NCBI GenBank assembly: GCA_031378845.1
Contig: JANNES010000001.1
Span: forward strand, 62,001-126,000
Direction: 5' to 3'
Length of the DNA: 64,000 bases
Source: JAJNPS01 sp031378845
Lineage (GTDB): Bacteria > Pseudomonadota > Alphaproteobacteria > Rhodobacterales > Rhodobacteraceae
Shown: one piece after another, positions 49,232 through 57,762 of the stretch
Position numbering within the stretch: position 1 is the first letter of the stretch
Layout: each line of letters starts with the position of its first letter
Notes under the pieces: generated by a model
What the model was told of the DNA's origin: nothing
Seen by the model: the letters and a program-made list of their open reading frames with translations, nothing else
Database searches by the model: none
Made by a program: the position numbers and the translations under genes

Positions 49232-50518
49232 GTGCAGACGAATTTCACCGAGGCGCAGCTTAGGGATCCAGGGTTGGCGCGGGCCAACGATGTCTTGCGC
49301 TCTTGTGTGCATTGCGGGTTCTGCACGGCGACCTGTCCGACCTATCAGGTGCTCGGGGACGAGCTCGACAGTCCGCGCGGCCGCATCTACCTGATCAAGG
49401 AAATGCTGGAGACCGGGCGTCCGGCGGACGAAAAGACCGTGCTGCATATCGACCGCTGTCTTTCGTGCCTTGCGTGCATGACGACATGCCCGTCGGGGGT
49501 GCACTACATGCATCTGGTGGACGAGGCGCGGAGCTACATAGAAAAAACCTATAAACGGCCGTTGATGGACCGGCTTTTGCGGTCAGTGCTGGCACATATC
49601 ATACCCTATCCGACGCGGTTCAGGCTGGCCCTGCTGGGGGCCAAGATGGCGCGGCCATTTGCACGCCTGGTGCCCGATGCGCGGCTGCGCGCGATGCTTG
49701 CGATGGCCCCTGCGGTCATTCCAGCGGTCAGCCGCAACGACGCCCCGCAGACTTTCCCCGCCAAGGGTGCGCCGCGGATGCGCGTGGCGCTGATGACCGG
49801 CTGCGCGCAAAAGGCGCTGAACACCGATATCAATGATGCCACGATCCGGCTCTTGACGCGGCTCGGTGTCGAGGTGGTCGTGGCCAAAGGCCAAGGCTGT
49901 TGTGGTGCGTTGACCCACCACATGGGCAAGACCGATCTCGCCCATGCCTCAGCGGCTGCCAACATCCGTGCGTTCATGGCCGAAACGGCGCAAGGCGGGC
50001 TTGACGGGATCATCATCAACACCTCGGGCTGCGGGACCACGGTCAAGGATTACGGCCACATGTTCCGTGCCGATCCGCTGGCGGCCGACGCTGCGACAGT
50101 GGCGGGACTTGTGATGGATGTCAGCGAGGTGCTGGTCAAGCTTGGCTTGCCGCAAGGTGCGCCCAAGGGTTTGCGCGTCGCCTATCACGCGGCGTGTTCG
50201 TTGCAGCATGGCCAGCAGATCAAATCCGCACCCAAAGACCTGTTGCGCCGCGTCGGGTTCGAGGTGGTGGAACCCGCTGACAGTCACCTTTGCTGCGGAT
50301 CTGCCGGGACCTATAACCTGTTGCAGCCGGCGATCTCTGGTCAACTCAAGGCCCGCAAAGTGGAGACGCTTGAAGCCCGCAAGCCCGACCTTATCGCGGC
50401 CGGCAATATCGGCTGCATGATGCAAATCGGATCGGGCACAACTGTGCCAATCGTGCATACGGTCGAGCTGCTGGATTGGGCTACGGGCGGTCCACGTCCG
50501 CGCGCGCTGGACAGATAG
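49232..50518 (+). CDS. glcF: Glycolate oxidase iron-sulfur subunit GlcF
   Basis: This 428-residue iron-sulfur subunit has two 4Fe-4S ferredoxin motifs, CVHCGFCTATCP and CLSCLACMTTCP, near residues 25-80. The two CCG domains have ALMTGCAQKALNTDI with GQGCCGALTHHMGK, and VAYHAACSLQHGQQIK with DSHLCCGSAGTYNLLQP. It passes electrons from GlcD/GlcE to the quinone pool. Translation starts at GTG 49232, directly after the preceding stop. Confidence 0.95.
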   Translation: MQTNFTEAQLRDPGLARANDVLRSCVHCGFCTATCPTYQVLGDELDSPRGRIYLIKEMLETGRPADEKTVLHIDRCLSCLACMTTCPSGVHYMHLVDEARSYIEKTYKRPLMDRLLRSVLAHIIPYPTRFRLALLGAKMARPFARLVPDARLRAMLAMAPAVIPAVSRNDAPQTFPAKGAPRMRVALMTGCAQKALNTDINDATIRLLTRLGVEVVVAKGQGCCGALTHHMGKTDLAHASAAANIRAFMAETAQGGLDGIIINTSGCGTTVKDYGHMFRADPLAADAATVAGLVMDVSEVLVKLGLPQGAPKGLRVAYHAACSLQHGQQIKSAPKDLLRRVGFEVVEPADSHLCCGSAGTYNLLQPAISGQLKARKVETLEARKPDLIAAGNIGCMMQIGSGTTVPIVHTVELLDWATGGPRPRALDR

Positions 50519-50581
50519 GTCTGTTTGCCGCAAATCTGCCGTAGTCCGGCGCTAGCAGCGCAGGGCCTGCTTGGAGGACCC

Positions 50582-51400
50582 ATGTTCCGTTTCGAGATTC
50601 TCTTGTCGGTGTTGTTGATTGCGGGTCCTGCCGTCGCCCAAGACGCAAAGATCGAGGACGACACGCCGCTTGTCGCGTTGCAGACCACCGATGCAGGGCG
50701 AGGATGGGCGGCGGTCGGCAAGCTGATGCTGGGCACGCGCGGATTTTGCACGGGCGCGCTGATCGCGCCGCAACTGGTGTTGACGGCGGCGCATTGTCTT
50801 TTTGACAAGGAAACCGGTGCCCGCATTGATGCCGACGAGATCGAGTTTCGTGCCGGTTGGCGAAATGGGCGAGCAGAAGCTTACCGTGGTGTGCGCCGCG
50901 CGCTGGCGCATCCGGAATATGTCTATGGCGGCCACGAGCCCGTTGACCGTGTCGGCTACGATCTGGCCCTGCTGGAGCTGGATCAGCCGATCCGCCTTCC
51001 GTCGATCCAGCCGTTTGAGATGGAGACGCGTCCCAATGAGGGCGAGGCCGTCGGTATCGTGAGCTATGCCGAGGGCCGCGCCGATGCGCCCTCTCTTCAG
51101 GAAGTCTGCCACGTCCTGACGCGGCGGCCTGATGTGCTGGTGCTGTCATGCAATATCGACTTTGGCTCTTCGGGTGCACCGGTCTTTACCTTGCGCGATG
51201 GTGTGGCGCGGGTGGTGTCGGTCATCTCTGCCAAGGCCGAACTCGATGGGCAAAAGGTTGCCCTGGCGGTCCCGCTGGAGGAGCCTCTCGCAGATCTGCG
51301 CGCGGAAATGGCGGCCGGAACGGGTGCGCTGCGTTCGCCGACAGCCGGCGTGCGGATCCTTTCAGGCGGCGCTGGTGGCGCCAAATTCGTGAAGCCATGA
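50582..51400 (+). CDS. Secreted trypsin-like serine protease A
   Basis: The 272-residue S1-family protease has a signal peptide (MFRFEILLSVLLIAGPAVAQ). The catalytic triad is present: H71 in VLTAAHCLFD, D127 in GYDLALLELD and S197 in FGSSGAPVF. C72 and C55-like cysteines could form the histidine-loop disulfide. In place of GDSGGP it has GSSGAP, seen in V8/glutamyl endopeptidase-like proteases. ATG 50582 is 8 bases after TTGGAGGA. Overlaps its paralogue by 4 bases; together they form a two-gene unit. Confidence 0.88.
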   Translation: MFRFEILLSVLLIAGPAVAQDAKIEDDTPLVALQTTDAGRGWAAVGKLMLGTRGFCTGALIAPQLVLTAAHCLFDKETGARIDADEIEFRAGWRNGRAEAYRGVRRALAHPEYVYGGHEPVDRVGYDLALLELDQPIRLPSIQPFEMETRPNEGEAVGIVSYAEGRADAPSLQEVCHVLTRRPDVLVLSCNIDFGSSGAPVFTLRDGVARVVSVISAKAELDGQKVALAVPLEEPLADLRAEMAAGTGALRSPTAGVRILSGGAGGAKFVKP

Positions 51401-52233
51401 CGGTGCGTGGTATCATCGTTGCGGCCATGCTGGCTTATGGGCTTGCGATCCCGGGCGCTGTCTTGGCACAAGAGAACACCGGCTTGAATGAACTTACGCG
51501 CCGCGACCAGCTGTTTGGCTGGGAGGCCGTGGGCCGCATCGATATCGAGAATGGCGGATTTTGTACCGGTGCGCTGATTGCCACCGACCTTGTGCTTACG
51601 GCGGCGCATTGCGTGTTTGGGCCTGACGGCAAACCCATTGATGCCGGACGCATGACCTTTCGGGCTGGTCTTGCCGATGACAAAGCCATTGCCGAAGTGC
51701 GGGTGGCACGGACGGTCGTGCATCCGGACTACCGGGTGGTCAAGGAGATGACGGCAGCGCTGGTACGTCTGGACGTGGCACTGCTGCAACTGGAGACGGC
51801 GATTCCTGCCGCCACCGCCGCACCCTTTGCCGTCGAAAGTCCCGGCAACGGTGATGAGGTCAGCGTCGTCTCTTATGCCGAGGGCCGCGAAGACGCGTTG
51901 TCATGGCAAAAAGTCTGCGCCGTGCTTGGCAAGCAGGATGGGCTCATCGCCGTCGATTGTGACGTCACGTTCGGTGCGTCCGGTGCGCCCGTGCTTGACC
52001 GGTCATTCGGACGCGCGCGGATTGTCTCGATCATCTCTGGTGGTTACCGCGAAAAGGATGAAACCGTGGCCTTCGGGATGGAGTTGCCAAAGCTCGTCTC
52101 GGAACTCAAGGCATTGCTGCGGCAAGGAAAAGCGCTGAGCCAGTCAGCATCGGTCACGACCAAACCCGCCATCCGCCGCATCGGTGCAGGCAATAGCAGC
52201 CGTGACATCGGCGCGCGATTCGTCAAGCCGTGA
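51397..52233 (+). CDS. Secreted trypsin-like serine protease B (tandem paralogue)
   Basis: The 278-residue S1 protease is paralogous to the upstream gene, with the same layout: signal peptide (IIVAAMLAYGLAIPGAVLAQ), catalytic H71 in VLTAAHCVFG, D126 in RLDVALLQLE and S195 in FGASGAPVL. The C-terminal region ends with GARFVKP, parallel to GAKFVKP in protease A, so a shared tail is conserved. ATG 51397 lies within the previous stop (ATGA), indicating translational coupling. Target unknown. Confidence 0.88.
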   Translation: MTVRGIIVAAMLAYGLAIPGAVLAQENTGLNELTRRDQLFGWEAVGRIDIENGGFCTGALIATDLVLTAAHCVFGPDGKPIDAGRMTFRAGLADDKAIAEVRVARTVVHPDYRVVKEMTAALVRLDVALLQLETAIPAATAAPFAVESPGNGDEVSVVSYAEGREDALSWQKVCAVLGKQDGLIAVDCDVTFGASGAPVLDRSFGRARIVSIISGGYREKDETVAFGMELPKLVSELKALLRQGKALSQSASVTTKPAIRRIGAGNSSRDIGARFVKP

Positions 52234-52245
52234 TCCGTGCAGGGT

Positions 52246-52274
52246 CTTGAAACCGCGACCATGATTTCCCAAAT
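52246..52274 (+). promoter_or_regulatory. Candidate heat-shock (RpoH) promoter of hsp20
   Basis: CTTGAAA (52246-52252) and CCCAAAT (52268-52274) are separated by 15 bases, close to the sigma-32 consensus CTTGAAA-N11-16-CCCCAT-T. It lies about 95 bases upstream of the Hsp20 start. The -10 half is imperfect. Confidence 0.5.
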
Positions 52275-52314
52275 GGGACTGATCCGGGTGCCATGATGGG
52301 CCCGGTAGAACTTG

Positions 52315-52335
52315 CTTGGCCCGAGATCGGGCAAG
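52315..52335 (+). ncRNA. Hairpin in hsp20 5' leader
   Basis: CTTGGCCCGA and TCGGGCAAG fold into a 9-base-pair stem (one bulged G) with a 2-base loop or slightly opened top, 20 bases before the AGGAGG of hsp20. It does not pair with the AGGAGG directly, so it is not a simple thermometer; a larger ROSE-like fold would need prediction. Confidence 0.35.
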
Positions 52336-52366
52336 CGCCTTACACATCGCTTTCAGGAGGATGACT

Positions 52367-52846
52367 ATGCGTAGTTTTGACCTTGCACCGCTGTACCGTG
52401 CAACCGTGGGCTTTGACCGGATTGCGGACCTTATGGACCGCGCGCTGACCAGCGACGTCGCCGCCCCGACCTACCCGCCCTACAACATTGAGAAACTTGC
52501 CGATGACGGATACCGCATTTCCGTCGCGGTGGCCGGCTTTGCCCCGGACGAACTGAGCGTCGAAGTGCGCGACGGCACGTTGGTCGTGACCGCCCGCAAG
52601 ACGCCCGAGGCTTCTGACCGTGTGTTCCTGCATCGCGGCATCGCGACGCGCGCCTTTGAGCGCCGTTTTACGCTCGCCGACCATGTGCGTGTCACCGGTG
52701 CCACCCATGAGCATGGGATGCTCCACATCGACCTCGTCCGCGAAACCCCCGAGGCGCTGAAACCCCGCCGGATCGAGATCGCCCGCGGGTCAGATTTCGA
52801 AGCCAAGGCCGTCGAGAACAAAACCGTCGAGGCAGCCGTCAACTGA
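52367..52846 (+). CDS. Small heat-shock protein Hsp20 (IbpA-like)
   Basis: The 159-residue alpha-crystallin-type holdase begins MRSFDLAPLYRATVGFDRI, as in IbpA-type proteins. The alpha-crystallin domain runs from YNIEKLADDGYRISVAVAGF through VEVRDGTLVVTARK and FLHRGIATRAFERRFTLAD, ending MLHIDLVRE. AGGAGG stands 6 bases before ATG 52367; ATG 52361 is adjacent to it and less likely. It protects aggregating proteins and follows a candidate RpoH promoter. A terminator lies 23 bases after the stop. Confidence 0.93.
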   Translation: MRSFDLAPLYRATVGFDRIADLMDRALTSDVAAPTYPPYNIEKLADDGYRISVAVAGFAPDELSVEVRDGTLVVTARKTPEASDRVFLHRGIATRAFERRFTLADHVRVTGATHEHGMLHIDLVRETPEALKPRRIEIARGSDFEAKAVENKTVEAAVN

Positions 52847-52868
52847 ACTGGAAGATGAGGTAAATCGA

Positions 52869-52899
52869 GGGGCGCGTCTGTAGATTGGCGCGCCCTTTT
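52869..52899 (+). terminator. Intrinsic terminator of hsp20
   Basis: GGGCGCG-N12-CGCGCCC forms a 7-base-pair stem followed by TTTTC. It lies between hsp20 and a convergent small gene. Confidence 0.8.
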
Positions 52900-52908
52900 C
52901 AAATTCGT

Positions 52909-53088
52909 TCATCCGTGACGCCGGACTGGCCAGAACACCCATCCAATGCCCCGATCGACCCAGGACTGCCGGTCATTAAGGACCGGCTTCTGTACCTTGC
53001 AGAAACGCGCGAAGTATTCCGCGTCGCTCTTGGGACTGGCGATCAGCTTGCCTTGGTCGAGAGACAGGATCGAGTTGACGGACAGCAT
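52909..53088 (-). CDS. Small protein of unknown function
   Basis: The 59-residue protein starts MLSVNSILSLDQGKLIASPK and continues AEYFARFCKVQKPVLNDRQS, ending GWVFWPVRRHG. AGGAG lies 8 bases before ATG 53088, a strong signal. The N-terminus resembles short helices and there are no membrane segments. Convergent with hsp20 and located upstream of a winged-helix regulator on the same strand. Function unknown. Confidence 0.6.
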   Translation of the reverse strand: MLSVNSILSLDQGKLIASPKSDAEYFARFCKVQKPVLNDRQSWVDRGIGWVFWPVRRHG

Positions 53089-53215
53089 GGTCTGGCTCCT
53101 CTTGGGTGCAGTCGGTTTCGGATGCTTCATGAGGATCAGAGTGCCGCAAACCCGTGCTTCATGTCCTTTAGCGGGCCATTAATCGTTCTTAAATCTTGCA
53201 AGTTCCGTGCAGCGA

Positions 53216-54739
53216 TCAGGCTTCCTGCAACCCCGCCAGCCGCAGCCCGTCCAGAATGGCGGCGCAGCGGGAGGGGTCCTTTTGCGGCTGACCGGCCCAG
53301 ATGCTGGCAATGCTGACCCCGGGGGCGAGTTTGCGGAATTCGGCGAGAAACTTTCGCGCTTCGTCCATCCGGCCAAGCTGCGCATTGGCCGCGATCAGCA
53401 TCCAGTAGGTGCATTGAAAATTCGGTCTCAGCGTCAGCGAGCGGGCGGCCCAGACGAGGGCTTCAGGGTAATTGCCGAGGACCATCTGACAATGCGCGAT
53501 TCCGGTCAGTGATATATGCGCATCCGGATCGCGGGGACTGAGCCGGATCGCCCGATGGAAACAGGCCAGCGCGTCCTCAATATTCCCGCAATGCAGATGG
53601 GCGATGCCCGCCCGGCTGACAACCAGCAGGTCGTTGGGGTTGGCTTCTACCGCTGACACGATGGCTACCAACGCCAGGTCATAGTCCTTGGCGTTGTGGA
53701 GCAGGGCCATACTGCAATGGGCAATCACTGTTGCATCCCCCGCCGCGTGCTCAAGGCCCCGACGCGCCAGCCTGGCGCATATCTGCCTGTCGTCGGGGCC
53801 GATCGGTGGAATGGCGCTGATGCTTCGTTGGCCGATCGCATGAGCAGCAAGGGCCAAGAATACAGGATTGTCCGGCTCCAGCACCAATGCTTCGGTCAAC
53901 AGCTCATAGGCGCTCGCATTGTCCTCAGCGGTCCATGTGTAAAGCCTTGGCAGCGCCCGCAGATACAGATCATAGGCGGCGATGCTGCCCGGTCGTTCCC
54001 GGCGCGAACGCTCAAGTTCGGCCTTCTGGAGATGCGGCTCGACCACGGACGCCACGCTTTCGGTAATGCGGTCCTGAAAATCGAACACATCTTCGATCGC
54101 ACCGTCGAACTGCTCGGCCCAGATGTGCTGGCCGTTTTCGCATTCGACCAGTTGCGCCGAGATTCGCAACAAGTCGCCCGCCCGCCGGATGCTGCCTTCC
54201 AGCACATAGCGCACCCCCAGATCCTGGCCGACCTGACGGACGTCGACGGCCTGGCCCTTGTAGGTAAAGCTGGAATTGCGCGCGATCACGGCGAAAGATT
54301 TGAAACGCGACAGTGCGGTGATGATGTCCTCGACCACACCATCGGCGAAATAGTCCTGTGCGGCGTCTTCGCTTAGATTTACGAATGGCAGCACCGCAAG
54401 CGCCGGCTTCAGGGTTTCGCGGGCCTCGGACGGGGGGGCTTGCTGCAACACCAGCCGATAGCCGACGCGCGGCACCGTCACGATCCAGTCCAGTCCTTGG
54501 GGACCGAGCCCCAGCAGTTTACGCAGTCCGGCGACCTGCACTGTCAAATTGCCCTCCTCGACCGCCTGATTTGGCCAAGCTGCCGCCATGAGGTCGGATT
54601 TGCTGACAGTCTGGCCAGCCGATTTCAGGAATTCGACCAGAAGGGCACACGCGCGCGTGCCAATTTCAGTCGACTGACCGTCGCAGGTGAGGGTGCGGCG
54701 GTCTGGGTCCAAAAGATAAGGTCCGAAACTGTAGGACAT
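53216..54739 (-). CDS. Winged-helix/TolB-like/TPR regulatory protein
   Basis: The 507-residue multi-domain protein has an OmpR/CadC-type winged helix (residues 1-98: RRTLTCDGQSTEIGTRACAL, VAGLRKLLG, WIVTVPRVGYRLV), a TolB-like beta domain (LAVLPFVNLSEDAAQDYFAD, GVRYVLEGSIRRAGDLLRIS, HIWAEQFDG) and TPR repeats in the second half (EALVLEPDNPVFLALAAHA, AIRLSPRDPDAHISLTGIA). Without a receiver or membrane segment, the input is unknown. It resembles the adenylate cyclase-associated TPR family. Position gives no target. Confidence 0.8.
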   Translation of the reverse strand: MSYSFGPYLLDPDRRTLTCDGQSTEIGTRACALLVEFLKSAGQTVSKSDLMAAAWPNQAVEEGNLTVQVAGLRKLLGLGPQGLDWIVTVPRVGYRLVLQQAPPSEARETLKPALAVLPFVNLSEDAAQDYFADGVVEDIITALSRFKSFAVIARNSSFTYKGQAVDVRQVGQDLGVRYVLEGSIRRAGDLLRISAQLVECENGQHIWAEQFDGAIEDVFDFQDRITESVASVVEPHLQKAELERSRRERPGSIAAYDLYLRALPRLYTWTAEDNASAYELLTEALVLEPDNPVFLALAAHAIGQRSISAIPPIGPDDRQICARLARRGLEHAAGDATVIAHCSMALLHNAKDYDLALVAIVSAVEANPNDLLVVSRAGIAHLHCGNIEDALACFHRAIRLSPRDPDAHISLTGIAHCQMVLGNYPEALVWAARSLTLRPNFQCTYWMLIAANAQLGRMDEARKFLAEFRKLAPGVSIASIWAGQPQKDPSRCAAILDGLRLAGLQEA

Positions 54740-54771
54740 AACCTCAGACTATCTTGGGGGGACAAGAATGC

Positions 54772-54803
54772 AAGAAAAGCCAAGGTGCTATTCGCACCTT
54801 GGC
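54772..54803 (-). terminator. Intrinsic terminator of the VWA/sigma operon
   Basis: On the minus strand GCCAAGGTGC-GAATA-GCACCTTGGC is a perfect 10-base-pair stem followed by TTTTCTT. It lies 65 bases beyond the VWA gene in its direction of transcription. Confidence 0.9.
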
Positions 54804-54868
54804 CACGCTGCGCGCATTGAACTCACCGCGCAAAGGCCTGAGCGGCCCTTCGGCGGCGGGACGTCGAT

Positions 54869-57163
54869 CTACTGCTTCGCAAGGCTTTGTCCCAGCCGCA
54901 TCAGGTTGATCGCCTCGGCGCGGTAACCGAACGCGTCCTCGCCCCGGCCTGACACGGCCAGCGCGATGGCGTCGTCCCAGCCCCAGTCACCCAGATAGGT
55001 CGACCCTTGCAGCAACTGCCCGAAGCCTGCCACAGCGGCAGCAAAGCGCGCCTCGTCGGTGGCAAGCTCCGTCCCGGTGATCGGCGTTTCGATCAGGGTC
55101 GACGTGTCGCTGCCCGGTGCCTTGTAGCGAAGGCGCAGGAAGCCGATCTCGGCGGGGACGCCGTCCGTCGCGGGGGCCGCCCCATAGCGCAGGGGATCGT
55201 TGCGAAGGGCAGCACTGCCCGGCGCCGTCACCTCATAGATCGCCGTCACCTGATGGCCCGCCCCGATTTCGCCCGCATCGACGCGGTCGTTGTTGAAATC
55301 CTCGCGCGCCAGGGCACGCGTCTCATATCCGATCAGCCGGTATTCGGCGACGGCGGCGGGGTTCCATTCCACCTGGATCTTCACGTCATCGGCGATGGGG
55401 AAAAGCATTCCGGTCAACTGGTCTACCAGCACCTTGCGCGCCTCGGACAGCGTGTCGATGTAGGCGGCGGTGCCGTTGCCATTCTGCGCAAGCGACTGCA
55501 TCACCGCGTCATCCAGATTGCCGCGACCAAAGCCGAGAACCGACAGATAGATGCCCGTCTCGCGCTGTTTGGCGACGTAAGCCTCCAGCCCTTCGGGGTC
55601 GGAGAGGCCGACGTTGAAGTCGCCATCGGTGGCCACGAGAACCCGGCTGACTTCGCCATCCCCGGCCATGCGGGCGGCGACCTGATAGGCAAGCTCGATC
55701 CCCTCGGCCCCGGCGGTAGCGCCACCAGCAGCAAGGTTGTCGAGTGCGCGCAGGATCGTGTTGCGCTCTCTGGCGGCGGTCGGGGGCAAGATCTCACCCG
55801 CCGATCCGGCATAGGCCACCATCGCGACCTGATCCTCGGGGCGCAGTTCCGACAAGGCCAGCGCAATGGATTGCTTGAGCAGCGGCAACTTGTTCGGCTC
55901 GTCCATCGAACCTGACGTGTCGATCAGGAAAACCAGATTGAGCGGCGGGCGGTTGGCGATGGCGGGCAATGCCCCTTGCAGCCCGATCCGTACCAGTCGC
56001 GTGTCCGGGTTCCAAGGCGTCGGCATTACCGAGATCGCAGCGGCAAAGGGGGCCACGTCGCCGTCGGGCGCTGGGTAGGTGTAGGGGAAATAGTTCACCA
56101 TCTCTTCGATGCGCACGGCCTCTGCCGGGGGCAGGCTGCCCATCGACAGCGACTGGCGGATGATGGAATAGGACGCGGTGTCGGTGTCGATGGAAAAGGT
56201 GGAGACGGGTTCTGCAGCCGTCACCTTGACGGGGTTGAGATCGGCATTGGCAAAGGCTTCGGTGTTGGGTTCGGGCGGGGCGACAATGGCATCCATCGGT
56301 GCCGGAGCGATGCTGGCGGCAACTTCGGGCTGCGCGCGGGTGCGCAGGTCAGACTTGGCCTCGGCCATGTAGCCGTCGGTCAGCGGGGCTTCTGTGTCTG
56401 CCGACTCCGTCGCGGACGCAACGCCATAATCTGCGGCCTCAGCTTGCGGTACGGTCTGGGCCAAAGCATCGGCTTCCGCAGGCGCTGCGGGACTTTCGGT
56501 GCGTGGTGCCAGAAGGACCGCCGCGTCATCTGTACGCGCGGCAGTTGCGGGAGCGTCGTTGCGTCCAAGCGGTGGCACCGGCTCGGCGGCGGCAAGGCCC
56601 TCAGACCGTGGTTTGGGCGCAAGGGCATCCCCGTGCGCAATTGCCGCGTCGGTCGTCGCATCGCGATGTACAAGGGGGGCCGCGTCTTCGGCCTTTCGTG
56701 GGGCTGGTAAGGCGTTTTGTAGAACCTCTTGCTCCGGGGTTGTCGAAGGCTCTGACTTCGGAGCCACAACCACCGGAACCTGCGGATTGATCGTCTCGGT
56801 CGGGGCGGCATCCGTGCCTTGCGTTTTGGGCAACGGGTCGGAATCAACGATCACGCCCCCGGTTTGCCCACCTTGGGTCAAACTCCCCGGCGGCAGCATG
56901 ATAACTACCCCCAGACACAGGGCCGCCACGGATGTCGTGGCCACAAGGCTCGGGCGCAGATTCAGGTTCGATAGCATGGTCTTCACTCCCATCCAGAAAC
57001 CCGCCCGGCTTGGACGGTCCTGACTGGGACGTGGCTGATCGGTACTTCCTTGGAACCGGTCGAAATTTTCCATCGCCAGCCGTAGGGTCGCGGCGCGCTG
57101 GTCGCCGTCGGGTGCAGGCGTCGCCCGCAATGCGGCGCGCAGGGCGTCAAGATCGTCGGTCAT
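54869..57163 (-). CDS. VWA-domain membrane protein (YfbK-like) with possible anti-sigma N-terminus
   Basis: The 764-residue protein has a short charged cytoplasmic N-terminus (TDDLDALRAALRATPA, about 1-70), one membrane helix at 73-91 (LVATTSVAALCLGVVIML), and a long low-complexity linker (about 95-340, rich in A, P, E and Q). A von Willebrand-A domain follows, with MIDAS DTSGSMDEPNKL near 415 and VATDGDFNVGL, then a C-terminal domain (YEVTAPGSAALR). It overlaps the upstream ECF sigma gene by 4 bases (57160-57163). The N-terminus may bind and control that sigma factor. Confidence 0.84.
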   Translation of the reverse strand: MTDDLDALRAALRATPAPDGDQRAATLRLAMENFDRFQGSTDQPRPSQDRPSRAGFWMGVKTMLSNLNLRPSLVATTSVAALCLGVVIMLPPGSLTQGGQTGGVIVDSDPLPKTQGTDAAPTETINPQVPVVVAPKSEPSTTPEQEVLQNALPAPRKAEDAAPLVHRDATTDAAIAHGDALAPKPRSEGLAAAEPVPPLGRNDAPATAARTDDAAVLLAPRTESPAAPAEADALAQTVPQAEAADYGVASATESADTEAPLTDGYMAEAKSDLRTRAQPEVAASIAPAPMDAIVAPPEPNTEAFANADLNPVKVTAAEPVSTFSIDTDTASYSIIRQSLSMGSLPPAEAVRIEEMVNYFPYTYPAPDGDVAPFAAAISVMPTPWNPDTRLVRIGLQGALPAIANRPPLNLVFLIDTSGSMDEPNKLPLLKQSIALALSELRPEDQVAMVAYAGSAGEILPPTAARERNTILRALDNLAAGGATAGAEGIELAYQVAARMAGDGEVSRVLVATDGDFNVGLSDPEGLEAYVAKQRETGIYLSVLGFGRGNLDDAVMQSLAQNGNGTAAYIDTLSEARKVLVDQLTGMLFPIADDVKIQVEWNPAAVAEYRLIGYETRALAREDFNNDRVDAGEIGAGHQVTAIYEVTAPGSAALRNDPLRYGAAPATDGVPAEIGFLRLRYKAPGSDTSTLIETPITGTELATDEARFAAAVAGFGQLLQGSTYLGDWGWDDAIALAVSGRGEDAFGYRAEAINLMRLGQSLAKQ

Positions 57164-57705
57164 GCCCTTGCCTCCTTTTTCCACTGCGCTTTCAGGCGCT
57201 TTTTCACTTCGGACATCCGCCAGGCGATGGTGCCTTCGGACAGTCCCAGCACCGCACCCGCCTGGACTTGCGTCAACTCCTCGCCCAGAACCAGCGCCAC
57301 GGTGTCGCGCAACTCCGGTGGCAGCAGCGTCATGGCCTGCGCCAGCCACGCTTGGGCATCTCGCTCCACCGCGATCTCGTCCTGCCGGGCCAGTTCCCAG
57401 TCGCCCCAGCCATCGGCGGCACGGCTCCGCACTGCCTGCCTGCGCCGCCGGTCATGGGCTGCATTCAGCGTGACGCGGTAAAGCCAGGTCGTCAGCTTTG
57501 CCTCTGCCCGCCACGCGCGCAGCTTGGCGGGCAGGGCGGCAAAGATGTCTTGCGTCAGGTCCTCGGCCTCGGCCTTGGAGCCAGTCAATCGCCAGGCAAA
57601 GCCGAAAACACGGTCATAATGGCGGTGCACCAGCGCCGAAAACGCCGCGCGTTCGCCACCGCAGGCCGCAAGGGCCAAATCCTCGTCGGGCACATCCATC
57701 CGCAT
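57160..57705 (-). CDS. ECF-type RNA polymerase sigma factor
   Basis: The 181-residue sigma-70 family protein has region 2 (FSALVHRHYDRVFGFAWRLT, AEAEDLTQDIFAALPAKLRA, KLTTWLYRVTLNAAHDRRRR) and region 4 (LPPELRDTVALVLGEELTQV, AGAVLGLSEGTIAWRMSEVK). No region 1.1 or 3 is present, as expected for the ECF group. ATG 57705 (MRMDVPDEDL) is chosen; GTG 57729 and ATG 57699 are alternatives. Operon with the VWA membrane protein, overlapping by 4 bases; target promoters are unknown. Confidence 0.9.
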   Translation of the reverse strand: MRMDVPDEDLALAACGGERAAFSALVHRHYDRVFGFAWRLTGSKAEAEDLTQDIFAALPAKLRAWRAEAKLTTWLYRVTLNAAHDRRRRQAVRSRAADGWGDWELARQDEIAVERDAQAWLAQAMTLLPPELRDTVALVLGEELTQVQAGAVLGLSEGTIAWRMSEVKKRLKAQWKKEARA

Positions 57706-57762
57706 TACGTTAGATGAGACGCGGGCCACGGGGCAATCCTTGGTGGCCGTCGGAAAAAAACT

